A DNA stretch of 64,000 bases from Sorghum bicolor (lineage: Eukaryota; Streptophyta; Magnoliopsida; Poales; Poaceae): the NCBI RefSeq assembly GCF_000003195.3, contig NC_012870.2, positions 37,168,377 through 37,232,376 on the forward strand, in the 5' to 3' direction. A program made the position numbers and the translations under genes. Below, piece after piece: positions 25,063-35,944 of this stretch; the first letter of the stretch is position 1, and every line of letters starts with the position of its first letter. Below the pieces are notes generated by a model. That model was not told where the DNA came from. It worked only from the letters and a program-made list of their open reading frames with translations, and did not search any database.

Positions 25063-25767
25063 ATGGCTCGTCAGAAGCAGACCCCGCGTAAGCGGACCGG
25101 TCCAAAAGGAGTTCCCCGACATCAGCTAGCTCCACGCAGTGATCAAGCCAGTAGTAGCCGTTCACCGCCTCAGCAGGAGGTGGACAGGTTGTCCGCCGAG
25201 TTGACTGAGGTGATGAGAGAGAGAATGTATAATGTTATGGAGATTGGCAAACTTAAAGCTCAACTGGCCAAAGAAAAACAAGCTACGGAAAATTGTGAAG
25301 CTATGTTGTCCCGGATGGTGGAGGAGCGGAATGCAGCCATTGCCCGAGAGGAAGAAGCTAGGAGCACCCATAGGCATGAGCTAACTAGGATGAACGCAAA
25401 GTTGGGCAAGGCAAAGTATCTTAAGGATTTGTATGTGAAGATGGCGGCCACGGTCACCGCACAACGGGATGTCGCGTGGCAACGAGAGGACCAGCTCCAG
25501 CTGGAGAAACTGGAGCTGGCACATCACTTGGATACAGTCAATGACTTGGCTATGCAGTATCGTGATATTGCATTTGATCTGTATCATCAACTCCATCCAC
25601 CTCCCGGCGAAGGAGAAATGGATACAGATGGCGAGTTGGCAGATGATGGAGAACCCGACCCAGGCCTCAGTGATGAAGAGGAGTCCGACCCCGATGACCA
25701 CAACCCAGGGGGTAATCAAGATGATGGCAATGACGACCCGGGCTACAGTTCTGGCCACACCGATTAG
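25063..25767 (+). CDS. orf0 protein with histone-H3-like N terminus, coiled coil and acidic tail
   Basis: An open frame of 234 residues upstream of gag in element C; no enzymatic domain is visible. Residues 2-15 (after Met removal, ARQKQTPRKRTGPK) match the histone H3 tail ARTKQTARKSTGGK at ten of fourteen positions, keeping K4, R8, K9 and K14. A one-residue shift then leads to PRHQLA against H3 PRKQLA. Residues about 38-190 are charged and heptad-like, predicting a coiled coil. Residues about 193-234 are strongly acidic (DEEESDPDD). There is no histone fold. The start is chosen because it is the first ATG after an acceptor-like CTACAG and puts the H3-like stretch at the N terminus. The coiled coil ends in YHQLHPPP, comparable to NNLLHPIP in the A/B orf0. 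Function is unknown; chromatin mimicry is inference. Confidence 0.8.
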   Translation: MARQKQTPRKRTGPKGVPRHQLAPRSDQASSSRSPPQQEVDRLSAELTEVMRERMYNVMEIGKLKAQLAKEKQATENCEAMLSRMVEERNAAIAREEEARSTHRHELTRMNAKLGKAKYLKDLYVKMAATVTAQRDVAWQREDQLQLEKLELAHHLDTVNDLAMQYRDIAFDLYHQLHPPPGEGEMDTDGELADDGEPDPGLSDEEESDPDDHNPGGNQDDGNDDPGYSSGHTD

Positions 25768-25980
25768 TTCGGTGAAACCGAGGGCAACGTCGTTGTAGGG
25801 GTCTTAGCTTGCCGTAGTGGGGTTCGGGTTTGTCATATAAGTTTTCTTTTGGTTTGAGAAGTTGAACCTGTTTACTCTGGGTGTGTCGAACTAATGTTTA
25901 ATAAGTGAATGAAAGAATGTAAGATATGTTCTGGGTTATGAATTTTACGTGATAACAGGTATCTACGATTCTTGTAACAG
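25768..25980 (+). other. Spacer between orf0 and gag-pol in C
   Basis: A 213-base noncoding gap. It ends CTTGTAACAG directly abutting the gag ATG, an acceptor-like site. No ribosome-entry signal is recognisable. Confidence 0.6.
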
Positions 25981-28900
25981 ATGCCGATGCGTACTCGCGG
26001 ATCCGATGGGGCTGGGACATCCCAGGGAGGGGATGATATCCCCAACCCTCCACCTGCTCCACCTTCTTTGGCTGACGCCATTGCTGTCTTGTTAAGTGCC
26101 ACAACTGACAATGCTCGCTTGCTGCGCGAGCTAGCACAGCGTCAACCACACCCTGCTCCAAACTTTAGGGCATCGCGCAACGGGGATGGAGAGGCTCGGT
26201 ATGTGGATTTTACCGAGACCAGGCCCCCGGTGTTCACTAAGGCCGATGAGCCTTTAGAAGCAGACGACTGGCTCCGAACCATGGAGCATAAGTTCAGTTT
26301 GATTCAGTGTTCAGAAACTCAGAAACCCTTATTTGCAGCTCAGCAGCTTCGGGGAGCTGCAGGTGCCTGGTGGGAGAACTTTTTAGCTATTCAAGCTCCC
26401 GGACACCAAGTTACCTGGACCGAGTTTAGGGACGCGTTTCGCGCCCACTACATCCCCGAAGGGCTCATGGCCATGAAGGCCGAAGAGTTTCTCGCCTTGC
26501 AGCAAGGCGATAAGAGTGTTATGGAATACGTGGCAAGGTTTAATCATCTCTCTCAATATGCCACGGATCATGTGAACACTGACAGAAAGAAGAAAGCCTG
26601 TTTCATGCGTGGTCTAAATACTAAACTTCAGACCATGATGACCACTTGCCAAAATGCTACTTTCTATGAGGCGGTAAATATTGCCATCGCCTCTGAGGAA
26701 AAGAATAGGAAACATAAGGAAGCCAAGAAGAAGGCTGCTTCCTCTTCTTTCTCTGGTCGCGGTCAAAAGCGCCAGAGGATCATTTATCATCCACAGGGCC
26801 ACGGACGTTTCCAAGCGCCGTCATCTTATCGTGGTCCTTTCTCCCCTCCACAGTACAGACCCGGGCAGCAGGTATACTCTCGACCTACTGCCATCGCTTT
26901 TGCACCACGCCAGCCGAACGCCCCGGGTGTTCGCCCTATTGCTCCGCCCAGCCACAATTACCCTTGCTTCAATTGTGGTAAGCCTGGGCATTTCTCTAAA
27001 GAGTGCCCTTTTCCCCGCCAAACCAACCCTACCTTTCCAAGGCCACCTATGGGCCAACCCCAGCCGAGTCAGTTCAGAACTGGGGTTCAAAAAGGGCAAC
27101 AGGTACAGAAAGGTAGACCGGTAAAGAAGACAGGGCAAGTCTTCCATACTGAAGTGGAGACAATTCCAGAGGGTGAACCAGTGATGATGGGTACGTTTCC
27201 TGTTGCGAAGCATCCTGCTTTAATGCTCTTTGATTCTGGTGCATCTCATACATTTATCAATCGCACCTTTGTGTTAAAGCATGACATACCCATTGGGGAA
27301 ACGCAAGATCATTTTTATATACAGTCGCCAGGAGGACGGCTGATGTCTAAAGAAATGGTTCACCAAGTACCCATCGAATTTGGTGGACACAATTTTCCTA
27401 CTAGCATGATTGTTCTTAAGGACCAAGAGATTGATGTCATCTTAGGCATGAACTGGATGGCGCAACGAGGGGTTGTGCTAGACACTTTGCACCGAACTAT
27501 TAAAATCCCATTGCCCAATGAGAATTCCTACTTGCTAATCCAATTAGTTACTCCCAAACGGACAATTGGGCAAGTTCATGCCGCTAATGTGTCTGAAGTT
27601 AAAGATATCCCGGTAGTTCGAGATTTCCCGGATGTATTTCCTGAAGACTTACCAGGTCTGCCTCCGGACCGGGATGTACAATTCAGTATAGAATTGAAAC
27701 CAGGAACGGCCCCAATATCTCGAAGGGCCTACAGAATGGCACCGAAAGAGCTGGCCGAATTAAAAGCCCAATTACAAGAGTTGTTGCAGAAGGGTTTTAT
27801 TCAGCCCAGTTCTTCTCCATGGGGTTGCCCAGCCTTGTTTGTGAAGAAGAAAGATCAGACATTAAGGCTGTGTGTCGACTATCGTCCTCTAAATGAGGTG
27901 ACGATTAAGAACAAGTACCCTTTGCCCCGCATTGACTTATTGTTTGACCAGCTAGCTGGGGCCAAAGTGTTCTCAAAAATTGATTTGAGATCAGGGTACC
28001 ACCAAATTAAAATTAGGCCGGAAGATGTACCCAAGACAGCTTTTACAACCCGTTATGGGCTGTATGAATACTTGGTGATGTCGTTTGGGTTGACCAACGC
28101 ACCGGCCCATTTTATGTACCTGATGAACTCTGTCTTCATGCCAGAACTAGACAAATTTGTGGTCGTCTTCATCGATGACATCTTGATTTACTCCAAAACT
28201 AAGAAGGAACATGCTGAACATTTGAGAATCGTGCTGACCCGTCTCAGGGAGCATCAGCTATATGCCAAGTTCAGCAAATGTGAGTTCTGGCTGGACAAAG
28301 TCCATTTCCTGGGTCATGTATTATCAGCGGAAGGAGTCGCTGTAGACCCAGGCAAGGTAGAAGATGTGTTGAATTGGAAACCCCCGACTACGGTACATGA
28401 GGTCCGTAGTTTTCTGGGCATGGCGGGATATTACCGTCGTTTTATCCCGGACTTTTCCAGAGTCGCCAAACCAATCACAACCTTGCTCAAAAGTCAAACA
28501 AAATTTGTTTGGTCACCCCAATGTGAGCAAGCTTTTCAGACTCTGAAAAGGTTGTTGACAACTGCACCTGTCTTAGCCCAGCCAGATATTGAAAAACCCT
28601 TTGATGTATATTGTGACGCATCAGGAATCGGGTTAGGCTGTGTGCTGATGCAGGAGGGTCGCGTAATTGCATATGCTTCCAGGCAACTCAAACCTCATGA
28701 AGAGAATTACCCGACCCATGATCTCGAACTAGCCGCCGTGGTACATGCATTGAAGATCTGGCGTCATTATTTGTTGGGAAACACATGTCATCTATATACA
28801 GATCACAAAAGCTTGAAGTATATCTTTACTCAAGCCGAGCTTAACATGCGCCAGCGAAGGTGGCTAGAACTAATTAAAGACTACGACCTTGAGGTGCATT

Positions 28901-30513
28901 ATCACCCTGGCAAGGCAAATGTAGTAGCGGATGCCCTCAGTCGTAAGGCTCACTGTAATTGCTTAACAGTGACGCCTAGGGATATAACTTTGTGCCAAGA
29001 GCTAGAGAACTTAGGAATAGAAATGATTTCCCAAGGAAGCCTTTCCAATCTAAAGATCGATTTCAATCTCGAGGCTCAAATCATAAAGGCACAAAAAGAA
29101 AACAAAGGCATGAGACATCTTAAAGAGAAGATTTCTAATAGAGCACCCACAGACTTAAAGGTGGATGATGCGGGAGTAATCTGGTTCAAGAACCGGTTAG
29201 TGGTTCCAAGGGTACCTGAGCTACGTCAGCAAATCCTGGATGAAGCTCATACCACGAGGTATTCCATTCATCCGGGAAGCAATAAGATGTATCAGGACCT
29301 GAAGCAAAGGTTTTGGTGGACAAAAATGAAGATAGAAATAGCTCGCTATGTGGCCCAGTGTGACACCTGCCGAAAGGTCAAAGCCATTCATCTCAAATCC
29401 GCTGGGGAGTTGCAACCTTTGCCTATCCCCGCATGGAAATGGGATGACATAAGTATGGATTTCATAGTAGGATTGCCCAAGACGGCCAAGGGCTTTGATT
29501 CCATTTGGGTCATAGTAGATCGTCTCACCAAAACAGCACATTTTCTGCCGATAAAGCTATTGTATCCTGCCTCCACCTATGCTAAGATTTATTTCGACCG
29601 TATCCTAAGTCTGCATGGGGTGCCAAAGACAATAGTGTCAGATAGAGGCACACAATTTGTCTCCCAATTCTGGAAATGTTTACATAAGTCCCTGGGCACT
29701 AAGCTTTTATACAGCACAGCCTACCACCCTCAAACTGGTGGGCAAACTGAAAGGGTAAATCAAACCCTAGAAGATCTATTAAGATCCTGTGCCCTGAATT
29801 TTCCAGATAAGTGGGATGACTGCTTGCCTCTAGCAGAATTTTCCTACAATAATAGTTATCAAGAGAGTATCAAAATGGCTCCCTTTGAGGCACTGTATGG
29901 TCGCCGATGTCGAACTCCGTTACACTGGTCAGAACCTGGAGAAAGATGGTTCTTCGGAGTTGACTTAGTGAAAGAGACTGAGAACAAAGTGAAACAAATC
30001 CAAAATAACTTGAAAGTTGCTCAGTCCCGACAGAAAAGTTACGCTGATAAAAGACGTCGACCATTAAAGTTCGCCAAAGGTGATCATGTGTATTTGAAAG
30101 TATCCCCAATGAAAGGAGTAAATCGTTTTGGTGTTAAAGGCAAGTTAGCGCCTCGTTACATTGGTCCATTTCCAATTATTGACCGATGTGGGCAAGTCGC
30201 TTACCGCCTTAAACTGCCCGAACGATTATCCGGGGTACATAATGTGTTCCATGTGTCTCAACTGAAAAAGTGTCTTCGGGTACCAGATCGAGTTCAAGAT
30301 ATTGAAGATGTAAAGCTTGAACCAGATCTAACTTATTCGGAATATCCTATCCGAGTACTGGATCAAAAAGCTAGAGTTACTCGAAGGACGACCACTAAAT
30401 GGTATAAAGTACAATGGAGTCAGCACTCTGAAGAAGAAGCCACCTGGGAATCTGAAGATTACTTGCTAGAGAATTTTCCTGAATTCCATGCTTCTCTTCA
30501 GGACAATATATGA
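25981..30513 (+). CDS. gag-pol: Gag-Pol polyprotein with chromodomain (element C)
   Basis: A single open frame of 1510 residues. Gag comes first, with [14 protein letters not shown] and the zinc knuckle [14 protein letters not shown] (C329-C342). Protease has LFDSGASH (D418). Reverse transcriptase runs about 560-800 with FIDDIL (D732, D733). RNase H has [10 protein letters not shown] (D879). The integrase zinc site is H1090, H1097, C1127, C1130, and the core triad is D1160, D1221, E1257 with the expected 35-residue D-E spacing. A chromodomain lies at about 1456-1502 ([16 protein letters not shown]). The chromodomain lacks the first and third cage aromatics, as in most plant Tekay-type (group II) chromodomains. 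Gag and pol share a frame with no stop or shift, so the ratio of products must be set by processing or RNA choice. The frame is fully intact, consistent with recent activity. Confidence 0.95.
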   Translation: MPMRTRGSDGAGTSQGGDDIPNPPPAPPSLADAIAVLLSATTDNARLLRELAQRQPHPAPNFRASRNGDGEARYVDFTETRPPVFTKADEPLEADDWLRTMEHKFSLIQCSETQKPLFAAQQLRGAAGAWWENFLAIQAPGHQVTWTEFRDAFRAHYIPEGLMAMKAEEFLALQQGDKSVMEYVARFNHLSQYATDHVNTDRKKKACFMRGLNTKLQTMMTTCQNATFYEAVNIAIASEEKNRKHKEAKKKAASSSFSGRGQKRQRIIYHPQGHGRFQAPSSYRGPFSPPQYRPGQQVYSRPTAIAFAPRQPNAPGVRPIAPPSHNYPCFNCGKPGHFSKECPFPRQTNPTFPRPPMGQPQPSQFRTGVQKGQQVQKGRPVKKTGQVFHTEVETIPEGEPVMMGTFPVAKHPALMLFDSGASHTFINRTFVLKHDIPIGETQDHFYIQSPGGRLMSKEMVHQVPIEFGGHNFPTSMIVLKDQEIDVILGMNWMAQRGVVLDTLHRTIKIPLPNENSYLLIQLVTPKRTIGQVHAANVSEVKDIPVVRDFPDVFPEDLPGLPPDRDVQFSIELKPGTAPISRRAYRMAPKELAELKAQLQELLQKGFIQPSSSPWGCPALFVKKKDQTLRLCVDYRPLNEVTIKNKYPLPRIDLLFDQLAGAKVFSKIDLRSGYHQIKIRPEDVPKTAFTTRYGLYEYLVMSFGLTNAPAHFMYLMNSVFMPELDKFVVVFIDDILIYSKTKKEHAEHLRIVLTRLREHQLYAKFSKCEFWLDKVHFLGHVLSAEGVAVDPGKVEDVLNWKPPTTVHEVRSFLGMAGYYRRFIPDFSRVAKPITTLLKSQTKFVWSPQCEQAFQTLKRLLTTAPVLAQPDIEKPFDVYCDASGIGLGCVLMQEGRVIAYASRQLKPHEENYPTHDLELAAVVHALKIWRHYLLGNTCHLYTDHKSLKYIFTQAELNMRQRRWLELIKDYDLEVHYHPGKANVVADALSRKAHCNCLTVTPRDITLCQELENLGIEMISQGSLSNLKIDFNLEAQIIKAQKENKGMRHLKEKISNRAPTDLKVDDAGVIWFKNRLVVPRVPELRQQILDEAHTTRYSIHPGSNKMYQDLKQRFWWTKMKIEIARYVAQCDTCRKVKAIHLKSAGELQPLPIPAWKWDDISMDFIVGLPKTAKGFDSIWVIVDRLTKTAHFLPIKLLYPASTYAKIYFDRILSLHGVPKTIVSDRGTQFVSQFWKCLHKSLGTKLLYSTAYHPQTGGQTERVNQTLEDLLRSCALNFPDKWDDCLPLAEFSYNNSYQESIKMAPFEALYGRRCRTPLHWSEPGERWFFGVDLVKETENKVKQIQNNLKVAQSRQKSYADKRRRPLKFAKGDHVYLKVSPMKGVNRFGVKGKLAPRYIGPFPIIDRCGQVAYRLKLPERLSGVHNVFHVSQLKKCLRVPDRVQDIEDVKLEPDLTYSEYPIRVLDQKARVTRRTTTKWYKVQWSQHSEEEATWESEDYLLENFPEFHASLQDNI

Positions 30514-30681
30514 TAACCAGAGGATGTACTCTAGTGAAGAAACAGAGTCGCCAAAGCCATGTACTTAATGTACATATATGCTTATAATGAAGTAATTTTT
30601 CCCCAATTCCTTGCCTTATGGAAAAGTTGAAGATGAAAGAGTTTTGACAAATTTCCTTTTCCATTACTTACCCTAAGGTTT

Positions 30682-30701
30682 TAAATCTCGGGGACGAGAT
30701 T
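30682..30701 (+). promoter_or_regulatory. Stem-loop before PPT of element C
   Basis: AAATCTCG-GGGA-CGAGATTT is a perfect 8-base inverted repeat a few bases upstream of the polypurine tract. Equivalent hairpins occur in B and in the Athila-like G. Confidence 0.6.
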
Positions 30702-30706
30702 TCTTT

Positions 30707-30719
30707 AAGGGGGAAGGGC
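30707..30719 (+). other. Polypurine tract of element C
   Basis: AAGGGGGAAGGGC abuts the 3' LTR start, in the position needed for plus-strand priming. Confidence 0.85.
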
Positions 30720-33700
30720 TGTAACATCCCTGATGTTACGGTTACTAAAAACGGATCATGTCATCATAAGCATTGCAAACCATAATTGTTAAAGCACAGT
30801 AGTATGCATCAACTTAAAATAAGTTTACTTTGATTGCTTGAGCTTAGGGAAGTAGAGTGTGCTTCTGTGGTGTGTTGTTGCTTGTGTGGTTGCTAAAACC
30901 CTAGGGTAAAAGATTTCCGAGAAAATGGGGGGGGAAAACCCTGATTTCTGGATCCTAGATTTGTCCCCTTTTGCTTAAGTCAAAAACTAAGCAAAATTTG
31001 AGGTTGAGTTCAAAAGCAAAGTTGTAGCTCTTGGCAAGATGTACAACTTTGGTGTTTTGAGTTTTTGAAGTTTCAACACAAAATTCAAAGTAATTTTGAA
31101 AATACAGATTTCCAGAAAGTGTCCCCTTTTCCAACTTAAAAGCCCAATTCAAAATCCATTTGGAATTTTGAAAAGTGGTCAACATGAAAGTTGTAGAGCA
31201 CAAAAAGTTGAGCAACTTTCATGTTGGGAGTTTTTCAAGTTGTTATACAAAATCAAAAGTAATTTTGGAAATTCTGTTTTGCCCCAATTCAAAAATTTGA
31301 ATTTCTTTTGAATTGAGTCTGATTTTCAAACTGTCTGGCAAAATTAACTTATTTCCAGTGAGAATCAGCTTGGGACATCTAAATATGATTTGTAGCTTGC
31401 AAAATTTGGCACAACTTTTGTTTTGGTGGAAATTTGTCTTTAGTTCAAATTTTGGTCGGATTTCACAAAAAGACAAACTGAGTGGATGAGGCCGGCTACA
31501 GTGATCGGCAGGGGGGGTGCTCTGCCGCCGGGGCAGAGCCGCCTCCGCGCGCGCCGCCACGCAGCTGGCCACGCAGCTGCTTGCTGCTGTGCTTCGCGTG
31601 GACGTCCTCATCCGCGAACCGCCTTCCGTTGTGGGGATAAAGCCCCGAGTGGCCAGAGTCCCCTCTTCCTTTTCTTGAACCCCGACGCCGACGAGCTCCC
31701 TGCGCCTCTCCAATTCGCCTCACTCGCTGCCGTTTCAAGGCACCTGAGCACCCCAGCAGCTCCGCCGTGAGCCCCGCCACCGATTGCGCCCCCAAACACA
31801 CGCTCTATCCTACCGTAGCTTCCACCCGAGCCGTTTCTCCCCCAACTCCGGCCGAGCGCCACCGCAAGCACGTCACCGTGGCCAGCTTCACCCCGCGCCT
31901 CCCCGCTGCTGTTTCTTGCTTCGTTGAAGTCACGGTGAGCTTCTGGTGCTGTTGCGCCGCTTACTTCACGCTCTACTCGCCTGAAGCGGCCGGCGTTGGT
32001 TCGGCCGCGACGGCCATCCGCCATGAGCGTGGACAGGGAGGGTAGGAGGGAGTAGAGGTGGTCTCGTGTGTCCTAGAGGTTGCGTGAGACGCTGGAGATG
32101 CTAACCCACCCCGCCGCGCAGGCCGGGAGCTCACCGGCGCGGAGCCGGAGCTCACCGGGGCGGTGGTGGGAGGTTGAAGACGCCTCTGACGGGCGGGACC
32201 CGCCCGTCAGTGGCCGCGTGAGAGAGAGCGTGCGCGGTCCGCGCGGGAGAGCACTCTCGGGCCGACTTGGGCCGGATCCCAGCGGGCCGCCAGCGTGGCA
32301 CAGTGCCCTTTTCTTTTTCTTTTTGTTTAAAAGTGCTTAATGTTTGAATTTGAATGGTGAATTCTGTGCTGATCCAAAAATAATGAGAATTTTTGTATAA
32401 ACTCTCTGAAATATGTAGGATCCAAGAAAAATACTAGGTTCTGCTTTCTAATAGTTTGCAAGGATACAAAAATTGGCCCTTTTAATTAGCAAATAAAACT
32501 TGTATGATTTTTAATAATTTATTTGTATGTTCAAAAATCACCAAAAATTGTGGGGAGCCTCTAAATATTATTCCCTGGCTCCACACAAAATTTGGTGGCA
32601 TTTGGGTATTGTTAGATTAGAATACTAATAAACCCTTATTTAATACTTAAATAATAATTCCAAAACCATTAATCAATAATTAATTAAGTTCTCATGATTA
32701 AGGTTGAATGATTTTGGGATTATGTGATGACCTGAGGTCATTGACCTTAATGACCTTTGGCATTTAATTATTGTTTGACCTTAATGCTTAATTATTGTCA
32801 TTAGTAATTAATTAAGAATTAATTAAGGTAAATAAGATTAATAATTAGTTAATTCAGGTTAATTATGAATTAAAAGAGATTTTATTTTACAGATGCAACC
32901 TCTTGGGTAAAAACAATAGGTTATTAAACAACTTTATTTATTGATTATTCTATATTGCATTGGGAAGACAAATTGTACTTGATTTGGCCCTTCTTGCATA
33001 ATTGTCATACGCATATCATGAGCATTCATCATTTTGCGTATAGTGCACGTGACCGAAGGAGCGCCCGTTGAACCGAACCCCGAGGTCGGTGCTCCGTTCG
33101 AGGAAGTCGGATCCGAGACTTGGGAAGTCTCCGAGGGTCCCTCTCTGCCCTGCAACCAAGGCAAGCCCCGGATGCATTAACCCCTCCTTGAATGTTTTGA
33201 ATCTTTTATCACTTGTAAATCGAAAATGCTGCATTATGTAGTTAAGAATTGGGTTAACCTACTTGCTGCATTTACTACCTTGATATCTGTTATCCTGTCC
33301 TTGACACCTGTTTATTTTAAAACTGCGTAGCGATGCTTAGCCCTGCTACTAGATAGGTTTTCAAACAAGAAAGTTTGAAGGGTTGTTGTGGGATACACTT
33401 ATGATCAATGATGTTTCAATTTGAGACCGGTCGGTGGACTTGCTCTAAGAATGGAGTCTTAAAGTAGTGTCTCCGACTGTGTCGATTAAGGACCGGTCCG
33501 TTGATGGCCTGCTGGGTTGAGAATTTATAGTACTAGCCACTTGCCTTCGGTAAGCCCGGTCTTGTGATCCCTCGACGCGAACAGCTACTCGCGCACTGGG
33601 AGTGGAAAGATGGCGAGAGTAGTGTGTACCCACCTTACGGATCTGAGATGACCGGAAAACATCTAGATCGGCTGTAGGATGGTGGAGTACTGTGCTCTCG

Positions 33701-34766
33701 GGTGCCGCGAACCTGGTCAAATTTGGGGAGAGCTTGATTTGGGTTGACATATGCAAGATTTAGTTCTACATATGTCGGGTGGTTAGGAACTCCAGCTGGA
33801 TTGCTAAGCGATTCGAATCGTCGTTGCTCCCCGATTGGGAGACTCAATTCCTTCGACCCTCTTCGTAGCTAAATATGCAACTAAGTGATAAAATGAGAAA
33901 AAGGAAAATGTCTCATGAGGTTCGGATCCCAATTCCCGGACTCATAGCGACATGAAGCTATGGCCATCAATAAATAATACTTAATGATAGGACTAGGAAC
34001 TCACGGATTCGTCTGTGGGATACAACCAGTTAGACTATCCTCGAATTCCTCTGCCTCTGCGAGGGAGGAGTTCAGAGTAAAACTTGAAAATAAGGATGCA
34101 CTACTAGTAAGCTTTTACGCAAAACACTTTGGCTCCTTGCCCAGCCACCCCTTGTCTACCCTAAGCCTGCATCCCTAAATTCTCCTCTTTTCCCGTCGGA
34201 TAAGTCTTGTTGAGTACTCCCGTACTCAGGGTTTCAATACCCCTGTTGCAGGTGAAGCACAGGAGCCGACTTGTTTCGGACCCTGTTGTGTGACCGTCGT
34301 CGAGGTTGACGACGAAGAAGAGTGAGCGTGACCCATGGGCAGGGTCTGTAATTTATTCTGTCTATATTAAAGTTTCAGTTGCTCCGCTGGACCAGGCTTG
34401 TAATAACACTCTACTATTTGGAAGAACTCCTTTTGTAAATTAAGTTATGTAATACTTCCGCTGTTTCACTCTGAAATATTATTTTGGTCTGTGTTGTTGA
34501 GTTACTGCTTTATCTTCGCAACGAATGATCCTGGTGTTAAGGTGGCCACTTGCTATCCTGTAAGGGCGAGAAGAAACAGTTCTCGTTGTTTGACCATTAC
34601 CAGTGGTCAGGACGAGCCAGCTTGGTATGCCACGGGTAGCAGTGGAATGAGCGTCCAGCATGCTCATCGGACTTCTAAAGTGGGAGGACTCCCGACATCA
34701 CCGTCAGAGGTCCTTAGGACAATGGCAGGTGTCGGTGGGCCCAAACACTTAGGAGGTTCTGCCACA
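30720..34766 (+). repeat. 3' LTR of element C (4047 bp)
   Basis: TGTAACATCC...TCTGCCACA, nearly identical to the 5' LTR. The main difference is an extra 11 bases at about 32813-32830, a tandem copy of an AATTAATTAAG-type unit. The CCCCT target duplication follows at 34767-34771. Confidence 0.95.
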
Positions 34767-34771
34767 CCCCT

Positions 34772-34858
34772 TCCCTTACAATTTCGTCCCTTTTAAATAA
34801 ATAAATGTTGCTTAAACTAATTCTCTTTTACCCATGGTATTCCTATTCCTTTCCACAG
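34772..34858 (+). other. Element B leader, after C
   Basis: End of the B leader, collinear with 54730-54819 of A. It ends in CCTTTCCACAG directly before the orf0 ATG, an acceptor-like tract. Confidence 0.75.
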
Positions 34859-35944
34859 ATGGACGCACCCGCTTCACCCCGTCCCAGTGACACTTTCTTG
34901 CACGAGTTTGGTACTCCTACCCTGCTCTGGAGAGTGTTACGGACTGTTGGGTATACTGAGCCACCTCAGTATTCTTGGTGGGAGATGGAGAGCACAGGGG
35001 GGATACAGTGGTTTGCTGTGCAGGGAGTTGTCCCTCCGCATGGGGACAAGCCTGCATGGACAGGCTGGACTTGTAGCTCAGATGGGCAGACTCCCTGGGA
35101 GGCAGCTCAGGTTGCAGCCCAGACTATCCTGCTCGATATCTGTCAGAGGTGTGGTGATGAGCTGACGGGAGGACCAGCAGCTTCCATTCCCAGTGCTGAC
35201 CCAGCAGCAGCGGAGTGGAAACAGGCTGACGGTTGTGCTTTGGTCCGAGGCAGGGGAGAGAGGGCTGAGAGTTCTAGTCCTGCTATGAGTGCTATGATGG
35301 CTGTGCTCAAGCTGATCAGTCAGCGAGAGGGCACCTATCCACAGGTGATGGTGGCTGTTCGCAGGGCCCAGGAGATGCAGCGGAAGGCTGAAAAGCGTGC
35401 TCGCAAGTTTCACAAGCAAGCTAGACTCCTGGAGCAAGCTCAGAAGGACCGCAATGACTGGGAGGACATTGCGGAGTACCGTAGGCAGCAGTGGGTGAAG
35501 GCCATTAGGGAGAGAGATCATAAGTAGGATCAGATGAGTCAGTTAGCTAGAGAGAGGGAGACCCTTCAGGAGCGCTTGTTGCAGCTCACCCGTGAGAGGG
35601 ATACTGCACTCCGCGTGTCGGAGAACAGGCGCCGAGCATGGGAGATGCACCGAGTTCAGTCGCTTGAGCGGGAGAACTATCTGCAGGATCAGATTGAGGC
35701 TGGTCTTGTGGAGATTCACCGTCTCAACAACTTGCTACACCCTATTCCTCGCCCTATACCCGTGTATCCAGAGGTAAGACCTCAGGTGATTGTGGCCGAT
35801 GATGATGGTATGGAGGTCGATGGACCAGCAGCGGCTGCACCACCTTTGCACGAGGACGTGGAGGACGAGGAGCTTGAGCCGGTTAGCGACGAGGATGGAG
35901 AGGCGATCTTCGACGCCGACTCGGACGACGAGCCTAGAGTGTAG
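34859..35944 (+). pseudogene. orf0 of element B (one premature stop)
   Basis: A 361-residue frame with one TAG at codon 223 (35525-35527), where A has CAG. Residues about 14-110 form a compact tryptophan-rich domain (TPTLLWRVL, EPPQYSWWE, QWFAVQGVV, QTPWEAAQVAAQTILLDIC) with an alpha-beta-beta-beta-alpha look reminiscent of double-stranded-RNA-binding domains. Residues about 157-302 are a strongly charged coiled coil. Residues about 312-361 are acidic (HEDVEDEELEPVSDEDGE). There is no H3-like start, unlike orf0 of C, but the coiled-coil end and acidic tail are comparable. An in-frame ATG lies upstream at 34805, but 34859 abuts the acceptor-like CCACAG and agrees with A. Function is unknown. 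Confidence 0.8.

Larger units (their letters stand above)
20655..34766 (+). mobile_element. Element C: complete young Tekay-like chromovirus
   Basis: A 14.1 kb element flanked by a perfect CCCCT duplication (20650-20654 and 34767-34771). It is made of a 5' LTR, intact PBS, leader, open orf0, open gag-pol of 1510 residues, PPT and 3' LTR. The long LTRs, the extra ORF before gag and a C-terminal chromodomain after integrase fit the Tekay/Del chromovirus lineage. Rice RIRE3/RIRE8 are, from memory, elements of this style. All cis signals and reading frames needed for movement appear present. It inserted into the leader of B. Confidence 0.95.

Noticed and set aside
25162..25758. Minus-strand frames overlapping orf0 (25162-25457, 25381-25758)
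   Set aside because: They are shadows of orf0, with no recognisable domains and no promoter or family support.
25063..25767. orf0 of C as a histone H3 gene or H3 variant
   Set aside because: Only the tail-like first about 23 residues match. There is no histone-fold region, and the rest is coiled coil and acidic tail inside a retrotransposon.
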